From Ashinkailepas kermadecensis (lineage: Eukaryota > Arthropoda > Thecostraca > Neolepadidae), in NCBI GenBank assembly GCA_034440615.1, contig JAOTOM010004358.1, positions 1-64,000 on the forward strand: 64,000 nucleotides of DNA, read 5' to 3'. Position 1 is the first letter of the stretch, and each line of letters starts with the position of its first letter. The position numbers and the translations under genes are program-made. The notes beneath the pieces are model-generated. The model was not told where the DNA came from. It worked only from the letters and a program-made list of their open reading frames with translations, and searched no databases. This document shows, piece by piece, positions 37,831-50,828 of the stretch.

Positions 37831-38755
37831 GGACCGGATGGTTGTACTCAGTGGCAGTTGGGCCGGATGGTTGTACTCTGTGGCAGTTGGACTGGATGGT
37901 TGTACTCTGTGGCAGTTGGACCGGATGGTTGTTCTCTGTGGAAGTTAGTTAGTTAGTTAGTTAGTTATTTGAGTTTTAGGGCGCCTCGACCAATCTGTGG
38001 AAGTTGACCGGATGGTTGTACTCTGTGGCAGTTGGACCGGATGGTTGTACTCTGTGGCAGTTGGACCGGATGGTTGTACTCTGTGGCAGTTGGGCCGGAT
38101 GGTTGTACTCTGTGGCAGTTGGACCGGATGGTTGTACTCTGTGGAAGTTGGACCGGATGGTTGCACTCTGTGGCAGGTGGGCCGGATGGTTGTACTCTGT
38201 GGAAGTTGGACCGGATGGTTGTACTCTGTGGCAGTTGGACCGGATGGTTGTACTCTGTGGAAGTTGGACCGGATGGTTGTACTCTGTGGCAGTTGGACCG
38301 GATGGTTGTACTCTGTGGCAGTTGGACCGGATGGTTGTACTCTGTGGCAGTTGGGCCGGATGGTTGTACTCTGTGGAAGTTGGACCGGATGGTTGTACTC
38401 TGTGGCAGTTGGACCGGATGGTTGTACTCTGTGGCAGTTGGACCGGATGGTTGTACTCTGTGGAAGTTGGACCGGATGGTTGTACTCTGTGGCAGGTGGG
38501 CCGGATGGTTGTACTCTGTGGCAGGTGGGCCGGATGGTTGTACTCTGTGGAAGTTGGACCGGATGGTTGTACTCTGTGGCAGGTGGGCCGGATGGTTGTA
38601 CTCTGTGGCTGGTGGGCCGGATGGTTGTACTCTGTGGCAGGTGGGCCGGATGGTTGTACTCTGTGGCAGGTGGGCCGGATTGTTGTACTTTGTGGCAGTT
38701 GGGACGGATGGTTGTACTCTGTGGCAGGTGGGCCGGATGGTTGTACTCTGTGGCA
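37831..38755. repeat. 29-bp minisatellite
   Basis: About 30 units of GGACCGGATGGTTGTACTCT + GTGGCAGTT, with variants GGGCC, GGAAGTT and GGCAGGT. The array is broken by an HT insertion (37947-37993) and by a hAT element, and resumes at 39251-39295. All six frames are open over about 750 bp because the unit has no stop in any frame and 29 is not a multiple of 3. Confidence 0.97.
37947..37993 (-). mobile_element. 47-bp HT insertion inside the 29-bp array
   Basis: Minus strand: GGTCGAGGCGCCCTAAAACT then CAAATAAC and a (TAAC)n tail. TCTGTGGAAGTT flanks it on both sides (37935-37946 and 37994-38005), although this phrase is also part of the array unit. Confidence 0.82.
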
Positions 38756-39250
38756 CAGTGATAAATTATTCGTGAAATAGGGTGGAATATACCACTTTCT
38801 GGGCACTGAATTGACATCCCTCCCAACAGAGTATCAACATCGTGCTTCATGATGAGTCGTTATGAGGTCTTCATATCTAGTTTCTAACAGTATCTTGTTG
38901 ATCTTCTTGTTGATCAATTATCATGCTGATGCTCACCATGGCAGATTGTGATGCACGAACATCTCTTAGCGCAATCCCAGGTAATATGATTACCTATGGT
39001 GTGGTCTGTTATACAATACCATTCTACAAGGATAGATATTTTGTATCGTTATCGCCAAACTAGTCGCCCCTAAATTAGGTACCTCGAAACAAAGGGAAAA
39101 GATGCACGGATAGCACGCTGTTGGATCAGAATTGTCTTTGAAGATCTTATCAGTTATGCTGAATGATATCGTGTCGATGGCGAATTTGGACATCCTACGG
39201 TACTCGTTTCGACATCTCACACCTAACGAAAAACCATTATTTTAACACTG
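38756..39250 (+). mobile_element. hAT-like MITE family H, copy 5 (intact ends)
   Basis: 495 bp, CAGTGATAAATTATTCGTG to ATTATTTTAACACTG. It is flanked by a perfect 8-bp duplication CTGTGGCA (38748-38755 and 39251-39258) inside the 29-bp array, so it is younger than the array. This is the best-preserved copy. No transposase. Confidence 0.92.
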
Positions 39251-39522
39251 CTGTGGCAGTTGGGCCGGATGGTTGTACTCTGTGGCAGGCGGACCGCGGG
39301 GTCGTCGTGTGGTGTTCTGCCCGCATCCGTACGTGCCAGCGTGGTGGCCGCGCCGCTGGCAGTGGCGGCTCCGCGGCGTGGGAACAGGCCGGCCGGCCGG
39401 CCGGGCGTGCGTCTCGGGACGTCCCATCTGCCTGCGATTATCGGTGGTGCGGCCGCTTCCAGGAAGGCTCGCGGCCACACCGTCTCGGCGGCGTGGTTCG
39501 CGGACGACCACCGCGCGCGCCG

Positions 39523-39563
39523 AACCGGACCGGACCGGACCGGACCGGACCGGATCGGACCGG
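39523..39563. repeat. (ACCGG)n pentanucleotide
   Basis: About eight CCGGA-type pentamers, one with a C-to-T change. Confidence 0.9.
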
Positions 39564-39925
39564 CCTTTGTTGGCGACGCGGCCGCGGGCCGGCCCAGTTT
39601 CGGGGCGAGCGCGGCTGGGCCGCGGTGGCAAAGGTCGCACCGCCGAGACACTGGCGGCTAGGTGGCACAGTTACGTCAGTGGCCGCTCTGAGTCAGCGGG
39701 CCGCGGGCGGCGTGTTTGTTCACCTGCTCGCGTCAGCCGTTGTGACGCGTCACCAGCTGGGCTGGCCCTCGGCACCACTCGCCACCTCCCAGCGCGAGAG
39801 CAGGGAATCCCGACATCTGTGCCCTTCGAGAGGGAGTCCAAATCTGCTGCTGACTGCTTCAGAAGTTACATGGTGGCTTATAATGTCTGGATCTAATGCT
39901 CCCAGTCCGATAATAATGGACGTCA

Positions 39926-39965
39926 TGGACGCTGTATGACCAGTACAGTTGATGCGCCCCAGACC
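39926..39965 (+). mobile_element. HT fragment
   Basis: GGACGCTGTATGACC, loop, GTTGATGCGCCCCAGACC. No clear duplication. Stem partly mismatched. Confidence 0.6.
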
Positions 39966-40131
39966 TTAATGACTAAGACTGATCAGACATTCCCCCGATT
40001 ATTTGGACAGGAATCACTTGGGCCATTTTGTACTTTAATGACCACATGACAGAGTAAATTCAGTCGGCTGAACGTACGCCACTACGGTCAAACCCTGACC
40101 GACTAGCTCCACACCGTTTGGCGATCAGCGC

Positions 40132-40665
<534 letters not shown>

Positions 40666-41069
40666 CAGGTCTGAGAGGCAGCGATGTGGCCCGTCGTGAG
40701 GTGCTGTGATTGCAGCCTGAGTCGGGAACTGTCGGCTCCAGCCGGGACCCGACCACGCAAACAGTCTGCCCCTGTCGCTGCTGGCCATGCGCCGGACCCC
40801 GCTCGTCAACGTCTGCATCAGAGCGGCCACTGGCTCAGACGCCTCTGGGAGGGCAGAGGAAGCCGGAGGCCATGCTATTCAACCGGCCAGCCAGCCTCAC
40901 CTCGACTGGCAGCCCGGTGCAGCCGAAGCTGGGATTGGGCGTGCGCGCACGCACCGCTCGTGACTCGTTTACCGGAGAGTTGATAATCGGCGCGAGAGTT
41001 GGCCACGCCGAGTTGGCCACGCCTCGCCACTCGAATGCGTCGTAAAGTCTCTTGTGGTCCGGTCCGGCT

Positions 41070-41292
41070 GTGGTCGGTCGGCGCGGACGGGACGGCTCTG
41101 GCCGGCGCGGACGGGACGGCTCTGGCCGGCGCGGATGGGACGGCTCTGGCCGGCGCGGACGGGACGGCTCTGGTCGGCGCGGACAGGACGGCTCTGGCCG
41201 GCGCGGATGGGACGGCTCTGGCCGGCGCGGACGGGACGGCTCTGGTCGGCGCGGACGGGACGGCTCTGGCCGGCGCGGACGGGACGGCTCGG
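41070..41292. repeat. 24-bp minisatellite
   Basis: About nine units of GGCGCGGACGGGACGGCTCT + GGCC, with substitutions (GGATGG, GGACAGG, GGTC). As 24 is a multiple of 3 each frame gives a peptide repeat (for example GADGTALA). No start, domain or splice context supports a gene. Confidence 0.95.
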
Positions 41293-41824
41293 GTCGCGGC
41301 TGTGGCCACGCTCGACCTCCTGGGTGGCGGCCGCGCTGTCCCAGCGTCGGAGCCGGCAGGGAGGTTGCGCCACACGCCGATCGCGTGCTGTTGTCAAGGG
41401 TGGACGGTTGCCTAACGGTGCGACTTTCTGGCGGGCGGCCGTGGCTCGGCGGCCGTGGCTCGGCGGCCAGGCTGTACCAGCGGCCTGGCGCTGGGTGACG
41501 GATTTATGCGCCCATTGTCTGGACAGGTGGTGACGTCACGGAGTGTCCGGCAAATGGATGACGTCAGTGGAAGAGATGGATGGATTGGCTAGCTGAATGA
41601 TTGGTGACTTAAAATAGAACGATTGGCGTCTAGGGGATTTGGGGATGAGCATCGGAGACGTGTCCAGTTATGCGCAAAATTAGCTTCTGAAATTGCCGCG
41701 ATCTGCTGATGGAGTATCGACTTCATCATGCATCTCTCAGTGTGATGATTCTGGGGATTGAATCGAACCTATGAAGAAATGAAAACACACAAGATCTTCA
41801 GACTTATTTTAATTCCATTGTCTT

Positions 41825-41888
41825 GGGCGCTATGTGACCAACGCAGTCGATGCACCCGTAAGCCCATGCAACCAAGCAACCAAGCAAT
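41825..41888 (+). mobile_element. HT fragment with CAACCAAG tail
   Basis: GGGCGCTATGTGACCAACGC, then AGTCGATGCACCCGTAAG and CCATGCAACCAAGCAACCAAG. Flanking AATTC-ATT phrases may be a decayed duplication. Confidence 0.65.
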
Positions 41889-42239
41889 TCATTTGCGTCT
41901 CATTCTCATTTTCATATCTCATCGATATTGTCTCGATAAATATCGGAAATTTATGAACGGTTTGCAAATCATAATTATGTGATTTGCCCTATTTATCAGT
42001 ATGCATCTACTTGCCCATATGCATACCCATTGTAAGCGAGCTTCAAAATAGTTCGAAGGAATCCCCAACATCGGTGCCAAAAGCGAAAATTCGCACGACC
42101 GTTGGAGGGATAGCTAGGGACAGTCAGTAGTGATCGCCTCCGAAAACTGCTACTCCTAGTAGAGACTGCGTACTCGTAGGTGGTCTCTCGCTGACAGCCA
42201 GTCAGCTAATACCAATCAGTGGGGGTCGTCTCTCGCTGA

Positions 42240-42690
42240 CGGTGATCTCTGGATACGGTGGCTGTCGCTTGTGGCTGGTGGCGGTCACCTTTGGCCACTG
42301 GCAGCCGCTCTTAGCCAGTGACAGTCACCTCTAGCTGGTGGTGGTCTAGCTCTAGGTACCTTTAGCCGGCGACAGTCACCTTTAGCCGGTGATGCTATAT
42401 GACCTTTGTAGTCGATGCGCCCCTAAACTACTACAATAACTACTTTAACCGGTGACAGTCACTTTTAGCCACTGGCAGCCGCTCTTAGCCAGTGACAGTT
42501 GCCTCTAGCCAGTGACAGTCGCCTCTAGCCTGTGACAGTCGCCTCTAGCCAGTGACAGTCGCATCTAGCCAGTGACAGTCGCCTCTAGCCTGTGACAGTC
42601 GCCTCTAGTCAGTGACGGTCGCCTCCAGCCACTTACAGTCACGTTTATCCAGCGACTGTCTGCCTCTAGCCACCGACAGGTCACAGCCAC
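42240..42690. repeat. 20-bp minisatellite
   Basis: About 20 units based on GCCTCTAGCCAGTGACAGTC. Sequence is divergent at the left and most regular at 42,500-42,620. An HT insertion interrupts it. Confidence 0.9.
42393..42442 (+). mobile_element. HT insertion inside the 20-bp array
   Basis: TGCTATATGACCTTTGTAGT then CGATGCGCCCCTAAACTAC. Flanked by CTTTAGCCGGTGA (42380-42392) and CTTTAACCGGTGA (42443-42455); the array itself could supply this similarity. Confidence 0.75.
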
Positions 42691-43621
42691 TTGTCCAGCC
42701 AGTGACACGAGTCGGCTCTGTCCTGGCTGATGTCCGGCCAGAGCCGCGCAACGTCTCCCGCTCCCAGCCGCGCCCAACGGACCAGCGGACCAGCGTGCCG
42801 AACCCGCCCTGCCAGCCATACAAGCTCCTCACCATGATTTGGCTGGCGGCGGCGGCGATGGCGCGGCGATGGCGTTCCCGGGACGGACCTCCGGCGGCGG
42901 AGCCGTCCCCCTGCGCGGCTCGGCACGTGCCACCCCCCCTCCCCACCCAGCCGGCCGCGGCGGGCCTCTGGACGGCGGCCAGGTGCATGTCGCTTCCCTC
43001 CGCTGTCCGGGGCTCCCTTGTCGCCCGTTCCGCAGCAGCACGCACGCGGCGCAGTGCCAACGTGGCGCGACGCCGGAAAATGGCGCAATGCCTGCACAAA
43101 TGGCGCAGCACCGGCGCCTTGGGGCGCGCCCGCCGGGAGTGGCCGGCGCGTGTACCGAGCCACCATTTGTCATCACGGCCCGGGCGGCCATTCTTTTCAG
43201 ACGACGCGGATCGAGAATCGGATTTTCAGAGGACGTCCGTAATTTAATTTGTCAAGTTGGGCACGTGAAACGTAGCGCTTGGAACCTCAACAAAAAGCGT
43301 CATAAATTGCATTGGTAATGTTATGTTGGCTTGTTCAGTTCCCGACTGCGGCGGCAGTCCCGCGCTGCTGGCCACGTGTCCGTCGTGGCGGTGCAAAGCG
43401 GAGGAGTGGCCATATATGCATATAATCCGCTCACGTTTGTTTTCCCGAACTTTGCAGCTACCGAAGACGCCGCCTGAATTTTGATCTCAATGTGGTATGC
43501 ACTTTAAAAAAGACATATCGATTTCCACGCAGTGCGATTTTTCGAACAGGATTTTCACTTCTCAGTTTTCGAATTGGAGCATATAGCTGTTGAGTTCACA
43601 AAATCATGAAGTGGATAATGG

Positions 43622-43785
43622 GGGGGGGGACGAGTGGTCTAGGGTTAAGATGCTCGTCTCGCAATCGAAAGATTGTGGGTTCGAATCTCACCTGTCGCTA
43701 CTCTTCGCCCGCGACCAATCGGCGTGAGAGATTGGCGACGCTATATGACTCAACGGTCGACGTGTCGTAAAACCAATAACCAACC
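43622..43785 (+). mobile_element. SINE family A, copy 4 (CGC)
   Basis: Flanked by GAAGTGGATAATGG at 43608-43621 and 43786-43799 (perfect, 14 bp). tRNA-like head (one G lost in the box A region), body, stem-loop, AAAACCAATAACCAACC tail. Confidence 0.95.
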
Positions 43786-44028
43786 GAAGTGGATAATGGT
43801 AATGTCTGGTAGACTAGTAATGTCTCGTGAAGGGTTTACATTTTAGTATGGCCGAATAATTAAACGTATTCTGTATTAATGGAGTGTATAATTTTCTTCC
43901 GGAATTTCATTGGGATTTTATCAAGCTTCGATTTGATTGGTCAAACTTTACACTGAATAAAGTTTGATCAGTGTATTTTGGTGTGAAATATGCAGCGTCC
44001 CGATTGGCCCTGTTGATTGTTGCTACAC

Positions 44029-44072
44029 ACACAAGCTGCATGACCACTGCAGTCGATGCGCCCCTAAACCCC
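44029..44072 (+). mobile_element. 44-bp HT insertion with 14-bp TSD
   Basis: Perfect GATTGTTGCTACAC at 44015-44028 and 44073-44086. The insert contains CATGACCACTGCAGTCGATG then CGCCCCTAAACCCC. Confidence 0.9.
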
Positions 44073-44480
44073 GATTGTTGCTACACTTTGCAGACTAGCC
44101 ACAACTTTCTACCTTGTGCAATGTCCTGAAATTTTGTTCGTAGAATGGAGGGTAGCAGTCGAAGGCGTCAGCACCCATAATGTCGAAACAATTTGGCAGT
44201 ATGATAGGAAAAAGTGCAGGCAAAAGCTGATGTTGACAGGACATGACCCCGCGTCTGGTGGCACGATTACGATGGCATAGATGCCGGGAATCGAGTGTGG
44301 TGGAAAAAGAAACATTGGCATGTTGTGACGTTCCGTGGAAATCAATTCAGGAAGTCAACATTGTCTGTAGGAAGTGAAGCAAGTTCCTGATAGGTGTCTT
44401 TTTCAACGTAACGTTCCCTATTCGAGGACAATAGCCTCATGTTGCGGACCATGGGCTTGAAATTCAACATTATATGTTGA

Positions 44481-44587
44481 TTGGTTGGTTATTTGAGTTT
44501 TAGGGCGCATCGACCAGGTTTGATCATTTAGCGCCCATTCGGCACGCGCGTGCGCAAATGAGATCCTGCTGGGCCCCGGCGGAAAAA
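44481..44587 (-). mobile_element. 107-bp HT SINE fragment with 17-bp TSD
   Basis: Perfect TCAACATTATATGTTGA at 44464-44480 and 44588-44604. On the minus strand it has about 50 bp of GC-rich body, then GGGCGCTAAATGATC, loop, GGTCGATGCGCCCTAAAACT, CAAATAACCAACCAA. This is the longest HT copy and shows the sequence upstream of the hairpin. Confidence 0.92.
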
Positions 44588-44759
44588 TCAACATTATATG
44601 TTGACGTAGCATGGTGTGGTGATGGACGATCATTCTCGATCCCATGCTATGCATGACTAGCATTGGTCCAGGAGGATGCGACGCGAAGGTCCCCTTTTTA
44701 TGCTTAATGATTAGGCAACCTAAGAACCCCAATCTAGTCCCAACAATTTTTGATGGCGT

Positions 44760-45180
44760 AGGCACCTACGGATGTTTAATGGCGAAAATCAGATCTACTT
44801 ATTAATGGGTGCAATATAGCAAAGGCAGTGACCCGCAAAAATATTCCAACTACACACACATGCACGACGGTAACCTACGATCAACCAATATAACTTAATC
44901 CGAACGCCTTTTGGTGGCATAAAATCTACACCTACGGATGTTCAAAAGGGTGAGGCCTACACATGTGGATGTCGGATGTAAATCCTACGGTAATTTGTAA
45001 TATACTAACGCCAAACTCAAACATTTTTTATAACAAAATCTACACCTGCGGATGCTGGATGACACATAGCCTATGCCTACGGAAGCTGGATGGTGGCTGC
45101 ACCTGCACCTACGGATGTTGGAAACGTGAAACGTACGCTGCCTGCTGTTCGATCACAACAAACCATTACCTACCGATGTT
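44760..45180. repeat. Irregular repeats of CCTACGGATGTT
   Basis: CACCTACGGATGTT-like 12- to 14-mers recur about eight times at irregular spacing (15 to 100 bp), with forms such as CCTGCGGATGCT and CCTACCGATGTT. Not a regular satellite. A further copy may be at 45388. Confidence 0.5.
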
Positions 45181-46989
45181 GAATCACACAAAAACTAGCA
45201 TTCAGTGGCGATTCAAACTCAGTATTTATCACAAATGGCGGTCTTTCGTGGCGCAGCGCCATCCGGAAGGAAACTGAGCAGCAAGAAGTGGTCGTCGTAT
45301 TTAGTCTTGATTGATTTCAACTTCCAGTCCTATAAACCAATTTGCGATGATCAAGAATGATGCCGTTCACTCGAAGAACCCACAATACGCCGATGTTCCT
45401 TATAGAAAATAATTAGTTTCCATCCCAGTCTATTTTAGCAATAACCCATGGTATGATTGGATTGTACACAAAATCCCTAGCATGACCCAACAGTTGCGAT
45501 TCCTGAGCCCATATTAACATCAAGCAGCCACATTCTCCGCAATAACATTTGATATGCCGACGAGAAAGAAGCGATAATACAACAGCCATGTTAGGAGAGT
45601 CACAGATAATAAAAGGGCGGCAACTACCATAGATACAATACACATTCTTCTTGGGATGCGGTTCCGAGAAAAAGAACAGAAAAACAGCAATGAAGCATCA
45701 ATGGCTTATCTTGCCGCGTGTGCTCCATACCCCGTCCCCCCCCCCCTTCCAAGAAATAGGACGAATGTGAAAACGTAAAGAAAACTACGTTAACTTCAAT
45801 ACTAATTCCATAGTGAAATACACAATGGACAAAATGCCAGTTACATGAAACGATGAAGCGAACCCTGAAAATAAATTAAAGAAATATACTTATTAATATT
45901 ACGACACGGACAAAGTCACTAACGTGATAAACAGACCAGAATGAATGTTGGAGAATAACCAGTTGAATCGGAACAGCACAGCGAGATTGACATTTTTTTA
46001 ACCGGAATGGGAGCGTTTCGTTGGTGAGCTAGCAAAACGCTATCATTGCCAAAATTGTATGGCGTTCTGAAGCAATGTAGGTTATGAAATGAAAGCTACA
46101 AACATTTCCGGTTTTTCGGTGGTCCATTCTTCCCTCACAAAATGTTAATGGAGAACGTTTTTGAGGATGGAAAGGAATGAATGGAATATAGTTGGACAAT
46201 TAAAGGGGGGAGGAAGTGAGTCCAGTAATTAGTGTGGTGTAGTGTTTGTCAACGTAAAGAATGAAGCTGGATTGAGCTGGATGTTGAACTTGATTTTCTC
46301 TTTATTGGTGTAGACTTTGGAATCAAGACTAGCAAGCAAGAAGTAAGTCTGATAGGAAGTCTGAATGGAATCAACTAGCAATAATGATACATAAACATTC
46401 GACGTAATGTTGTAGAGTGTGAGCGGTCTCGACGAGATTGTGATGCCTTGTACCGCGTAGAGGTGTAACCTCATATTTCTGTCTGGGTGCACATCAACCT
46501 AGTAGCACATCCATAATTTCCTTATTGGGCGAACCGGGTTGGACGCAATTTTCGTTTTTGTCTTGCTGGTAGTGGGCTTTGACCTGGCTTTTAAATTGTC
46601 CTTGTGAGCAAAAAAAAAGTTGTTCAGCTGAGGGTGATGGCGGGCTAATGGTATATATTTTCGGAATTTGAGAACAAGAATTTTGAAACCTAAGGGGCCT
46701 GGCCCCCTTGAGTGCACCTAAGCACGCACCCACAAGCACTGCTTACCCACCCATCAAATGTGTCTGGAGTTTATCAGGCGTCCCTGCCCGTATTCAACAC
46801 AACTGTTTGTGACTGTTGTCCCTCCCATCTCGTAAAAAATGTGCCAAGGCAAAGCATTTTTTTAAATAAAATAAATTTAATCCGAGTTATTGCTGGGGTG
46901 GCTTTATGAACCAGGGTTCTATTGCTAAGCAGAGCTTGTTGCGTGAACCCTGGCCCCACCACCCGATCCATGAATTCCAGTTCAACGGC

Positions 46990-47194
46990 AGAATTTTGAC
47001 CGAAAGTTTAACGTGCCGTCAATGCACCGACACGGCCACCCGGTAGCTCGTCCCCGGCCTCATCGGGCCAGCTGCCAACTGACCCTCCCAGCCGGGGGCT
47101 AAATGCGAGCGCGTGAAGCGACTCGAACCCTGTGTTGCCAAGACAGGGGAGACCAGTGCAGGCCAGCGCTCTAACCAACGGAGCTACCGGGGGC
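46990..47194 (-). mobile_element. tRNA-derived SINE, family E
   Basis: The minus strand from 47194 reads GCCCCCGGTAGCTCCGTTGG (box A) and GGTTCGAGTC (box B), a tRNA-like head with an enlarged anticodon arm. A GC-rich body follows, then a terminal stem CGTG/CACG and GTTAAAC near 47010. Right flank unclear; no duplication found. Confidence 0.72.
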
Positions 47195-48147
47195 ATATGA
47201 CTCGTGTCACGCTGCCATTGTGATATCGCCATTGTGCATGCTGGCGAGCTGACATTCTTCCCATCTTGCTGACATCTCATTCTCTGCTCTGCTTCTGTAT
47301 TCTCTTAGAATGTTCCTGCGGCGCTCATGGCCACCTGGAATAACAAATATGCGCCGTCCTCATGATGTTGCTAGGTTGTCGTGCCAATGGCCTAATACGG
47401 CTAGACAAGGGTACCAGAGATGGATCTTAATATTAGTCAGAGGTCACCATAGGCTGACAGGGCATGCTCTCCTTCACCACAATTGTCGCTATTGGATAAT
47501 GCATGGCCAGCTATGATTGCTAGTTATGTGTGGCTATTCATCTGGCAATGTAAGGAGCATATTTACGTGGAGGGTATACACAGGTGGAGGGTCAAAACTC
47601 CAACACTGTTCCCATTGTTCTAACAATTTGAAATGTTAGAAATAAGAATTTCTGCCGAAGTCCGGCTTCTCTCCGACTTTGCAGTACTTTCGCGAACTTT
47701 AGGAACATAGTTAATTGTAAGGTGTGGCAGTTAATGTGGCGTCGTGCGTGCGTCCGTATATTTGACGGTGAATTGATGGTTTATGTCACTGAACGTGTCG
47801 TCAGCTGTCCAATTTGTCGAAATAATTTTTATCTAGTCATGCTATAATCATGAATTGATGGTCTGCAGACCCGGTGAGGATAACCGTCCATGCCAGAATT
47901 TGACGCTTCCAACGCGAGAGGTGGCAGATAAATGAAGCAGCATGGAGGCGGAAGACATCGCAGGGTGCAATGTGTGCTACAATGTAGCGCCGCTGCATGC
48001 TGTAGAGGAGGGGATGGAGCTACGCTGAAGAGTGAAAGGCAAACATAAGTCGAGCAGCATTGTGAGCTCTGTTTCAATAAATAATTGTTTTTTTTTCCGG
48101 AGTAAATCAGAACTTGTGTTGCCGCTATTGACTATAAGCACAGTCCT

Positions 48148-48186
48148 GGGCGCAAAATGATCCCGGCAGTCGATGTGCCCCTAATG
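48148..48186 (+). mobile_element. HT fragment
   Basis: GGGCGCAAAATGATCCCGGC then AGTCGATGTGCCCCTAATG; stem GGGCGC with GTGCCC (one G-T pair). A weaker relative (AGCGCAAAGTGACC...GTCGCT) lies at 48275-48302. Confidence 0.68.
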
Positions 48187-48477
48187 TCCAATTCATCATC
48201 GTAGATCTTCGCCAGCTCTGAACCTGCATCTCCAGGTTGGTTTTGATATTGAGAAGTGAGAACTGCAAGTAACTAGCGCAAAGTGACCAATGTAGTCGCT
48301 ACTTTATGATGTCGCATATTGAGCCAGTGAATCAAAGATGTAGATGAGAGACACAATATTTTACTTCCATGTAAACATTTGTTCCCGTCAGATGCAGCTT
48401 TCCACCAAAATAGGATTTTGTGTAGGCGACCATCAGGTTGACGCCACGATTATCGAAGGCTGATAGTGCCGCCACAA

Positions 48478-48562
48478 AGCTGCTGGGACAGTCGCCTTCA
48501 GTTGCTGGGCAATCGCCTTTGGTTGTTGCGACAGTCGCCTTCAATTGCTGGACAATCATCGC
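48478..48562. repeat. 22-bp minisatellite, about 4 units
   Basis: GCTGGGACAGTCGCCTTCAG-type units repeat with substitutions. Confidence 0.75.
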
Positions 48563-49149
48563 CCGGACTGTCGCCTGGACAGGATAGTTGCCTCATCAGC
48601 GTCAGTGGCGTCAGTGGCGTCAGCGGCCTGTACAAATTTGGCGCTACCAGTTGCAGTTATTATCTCTGTTCTGGGCCTGTTTTCGCTTTTGGATGGGCAA
48701 GGGCGATTTGGGATGCGGCTTGTTTTGCTCATTAATTCCCCAAGTGGGGAATAGTCCAGTGCTGGTGCCGACGTACCTCACAACCTCATGGTTACGTTGT
48801 CCAATGGAGATTTGTCTCAGCAGTTCGAAGTCCTCAAGGTACCCACCCGTCAACTAATTGTTTGGGTGTTTTGGGAATATGGAAAAATACAGGGTGCCAA
48901 ATATACAAAGCAGTCGAATGGCTCGAAACCCCAATTAGATAAGTGATCATAAAGGAAATACAGTTGTAGAAATCCGGTCGTGTGACCACAAGGGTCACAA
49001 ACCCTACGAGTCTGGTCCGAACATCTATTTGGCGAAGTAAGCGGCTCCGTGCAGTTGTTCGGCGGCGTCCTGTGGTCGTTTGGTGCACCCCTGAGCCGTC
49101 ATATCTGTCGCTGGGGTACACGACTCCCACCCAGCCGATGCCGTACGAA

Positions 49150-50495
49150 AACTCGGGTATAGTTATCGCCACTCCTCTCCGTGTGCAGTCCTTGGTACGG
49201 ACGTATCGCGTTCATAGTCGGTATAGATATCGCCACTCCTCTCCCTGTGCAGTCCTTGACACGGACGTGTCGCGTTCATAGTCGGTATAGATATCGCCAC
49301 TTTCGTGTGCAGTCTGGTACGGACGTGTCGCGTTCATAGTCGGATAGATACGCCACTCCTTGGTTTGTACGGACTGTCGCGATCATAGTCGGTATGATAT
49401 CCACTCCCTTGGTCTTCCGGACTGTCGCGTTCATGTCGGTATAGATATCGCCACCCTCCCTTGCGTCCTTGATACGGACGTGTCGCGTTCTAGTCGGTTA
49501 GTATGCCACTCTCCTGGAGTCCTTGGCACGGACGTGTCGCGTTTAGTCGGTATAGATATCGCCACCCCTCCCTGTGAGTTTGATACGGACGTGTCGCGTT
49601 ATGTCGGTATAGATATTGCCACTCCCTCCTTGCGTCCTTGATACGGACGTGTGCGTTTAGTCGGTTGATATCGCCATCTTCTCCTGTGTCCTGGCACGGA
49701 CGTGTGCGTTTAGTCGGTATGATAGCCACCCTCTCCTGTGCGTCTTGATACGGACGTGTGGTTATAGTCGGTATGATATCGCCACCCTTGCGTCCTTGAT
49801 ACGGACGTGTCGCGTTCATAGTCGGTATAGATATCGCCACTCTCTCCTGTGGTCCTTGGCACGGACGTGTGCGTTATAGTCGGTATAGATATCGCCACCC
49901 TTCCTGTGGTCCTTGACACGGACGTGTCGCGATCATAGTCGGTATGATATCGCCACTCCTTCCAGTGGTTTGGTACGGACGTGTCGCGTTCATAGTCGGT
50001 ATAGATATCGCCACCCTCCTGTGGTCCTTGACACGGACGTGTCGCGTCATAGTGGTTAGATATCGCCACCCTCTCCCTGTGCGTCCTTTACACGGACGTG
50101 TCGCGTTCATAGTCGGTTAGATATCGCCACCCTCTCCCTGTGGTCCTTGACACGGACGTGTCGCGTTCATAGTCGGTAGATATCGCCACCCTCTCCCTGT
50201 GCGTTTGACACGGACGTGTCGCGTTCTAGTCGGTATAGATATCGCCACCCTTCCCTGTGCAGTCCTTGACACGGACGTGTGCGTTCATAGTCGGTATAGA
50301 TATCGCCACCCTCTCCCTTGCGTCCTTGATACGGACGTGTCGCGTTCATAGTCGGTTAGTATCGCCACTCTTCTCCTGTGGTCTTGGCACGGACGTGTCG
50401 CGTTTAGTCGGTATAGATATCGCCACCCTCTCCCTGTGCAGTCCTTGATACGGACGTGTCGCGTTCATAGTCGGTATAGATATCGCCACTACCGC
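49150..50495. repeat. 64-bp minisatellite with many 1-bp deletions
   Basis: More than 20 units containing GGACGTGTCGCGTTCATAGT and CGGTATAGATATCGCCAC. The first units have a 64-bp period (for example 49186 to 49250). From about 49,320 to 50,450 most units are shorter through scattered single-base losses (TCGCG to GCG, TATAGATA to TATGATA). The pattern resembles uncorrected long-read consensus. Confidence 0.92.
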
Positions 50496-50828
50496 ATGTT
50501 GTGCGGCGCACTGCCGGCCCGGATGGAAGTGCAGGAAGTGTCGCAGTTGCTCGTGACATTCCTGGGGTGCTTGAGAGAGCGAAGAACACAGTCGGACAAT
50601 GGCCAGCATACGGTGGCCATCGCCGCCATTGTGTAGTGGTAAGAAAAATGCAGCGTCGTGCTTTTGTGTTGTAACGTGGTGCGTCATTCTTATCCGACGT
50701 TTACACGGTAACCGTGGATGGCTGTGTTCACTGAGTGCGGTTTGGGTAGTTGTGGCTCCTCTCGCCGATTTTGTGAGTGTACGAAAGTCTGGCTATAACG
50801 TCCGACTTCGGATCGCCATGCCTCGGGT

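Noticed and set aside
37957..38850. Six overlapping 250-300-codon frames on both strands
   Set aside because: They are produced by the 29-bp repeat, which has no stop in any phase; the peptides are repeats of the unit and carry no domain.
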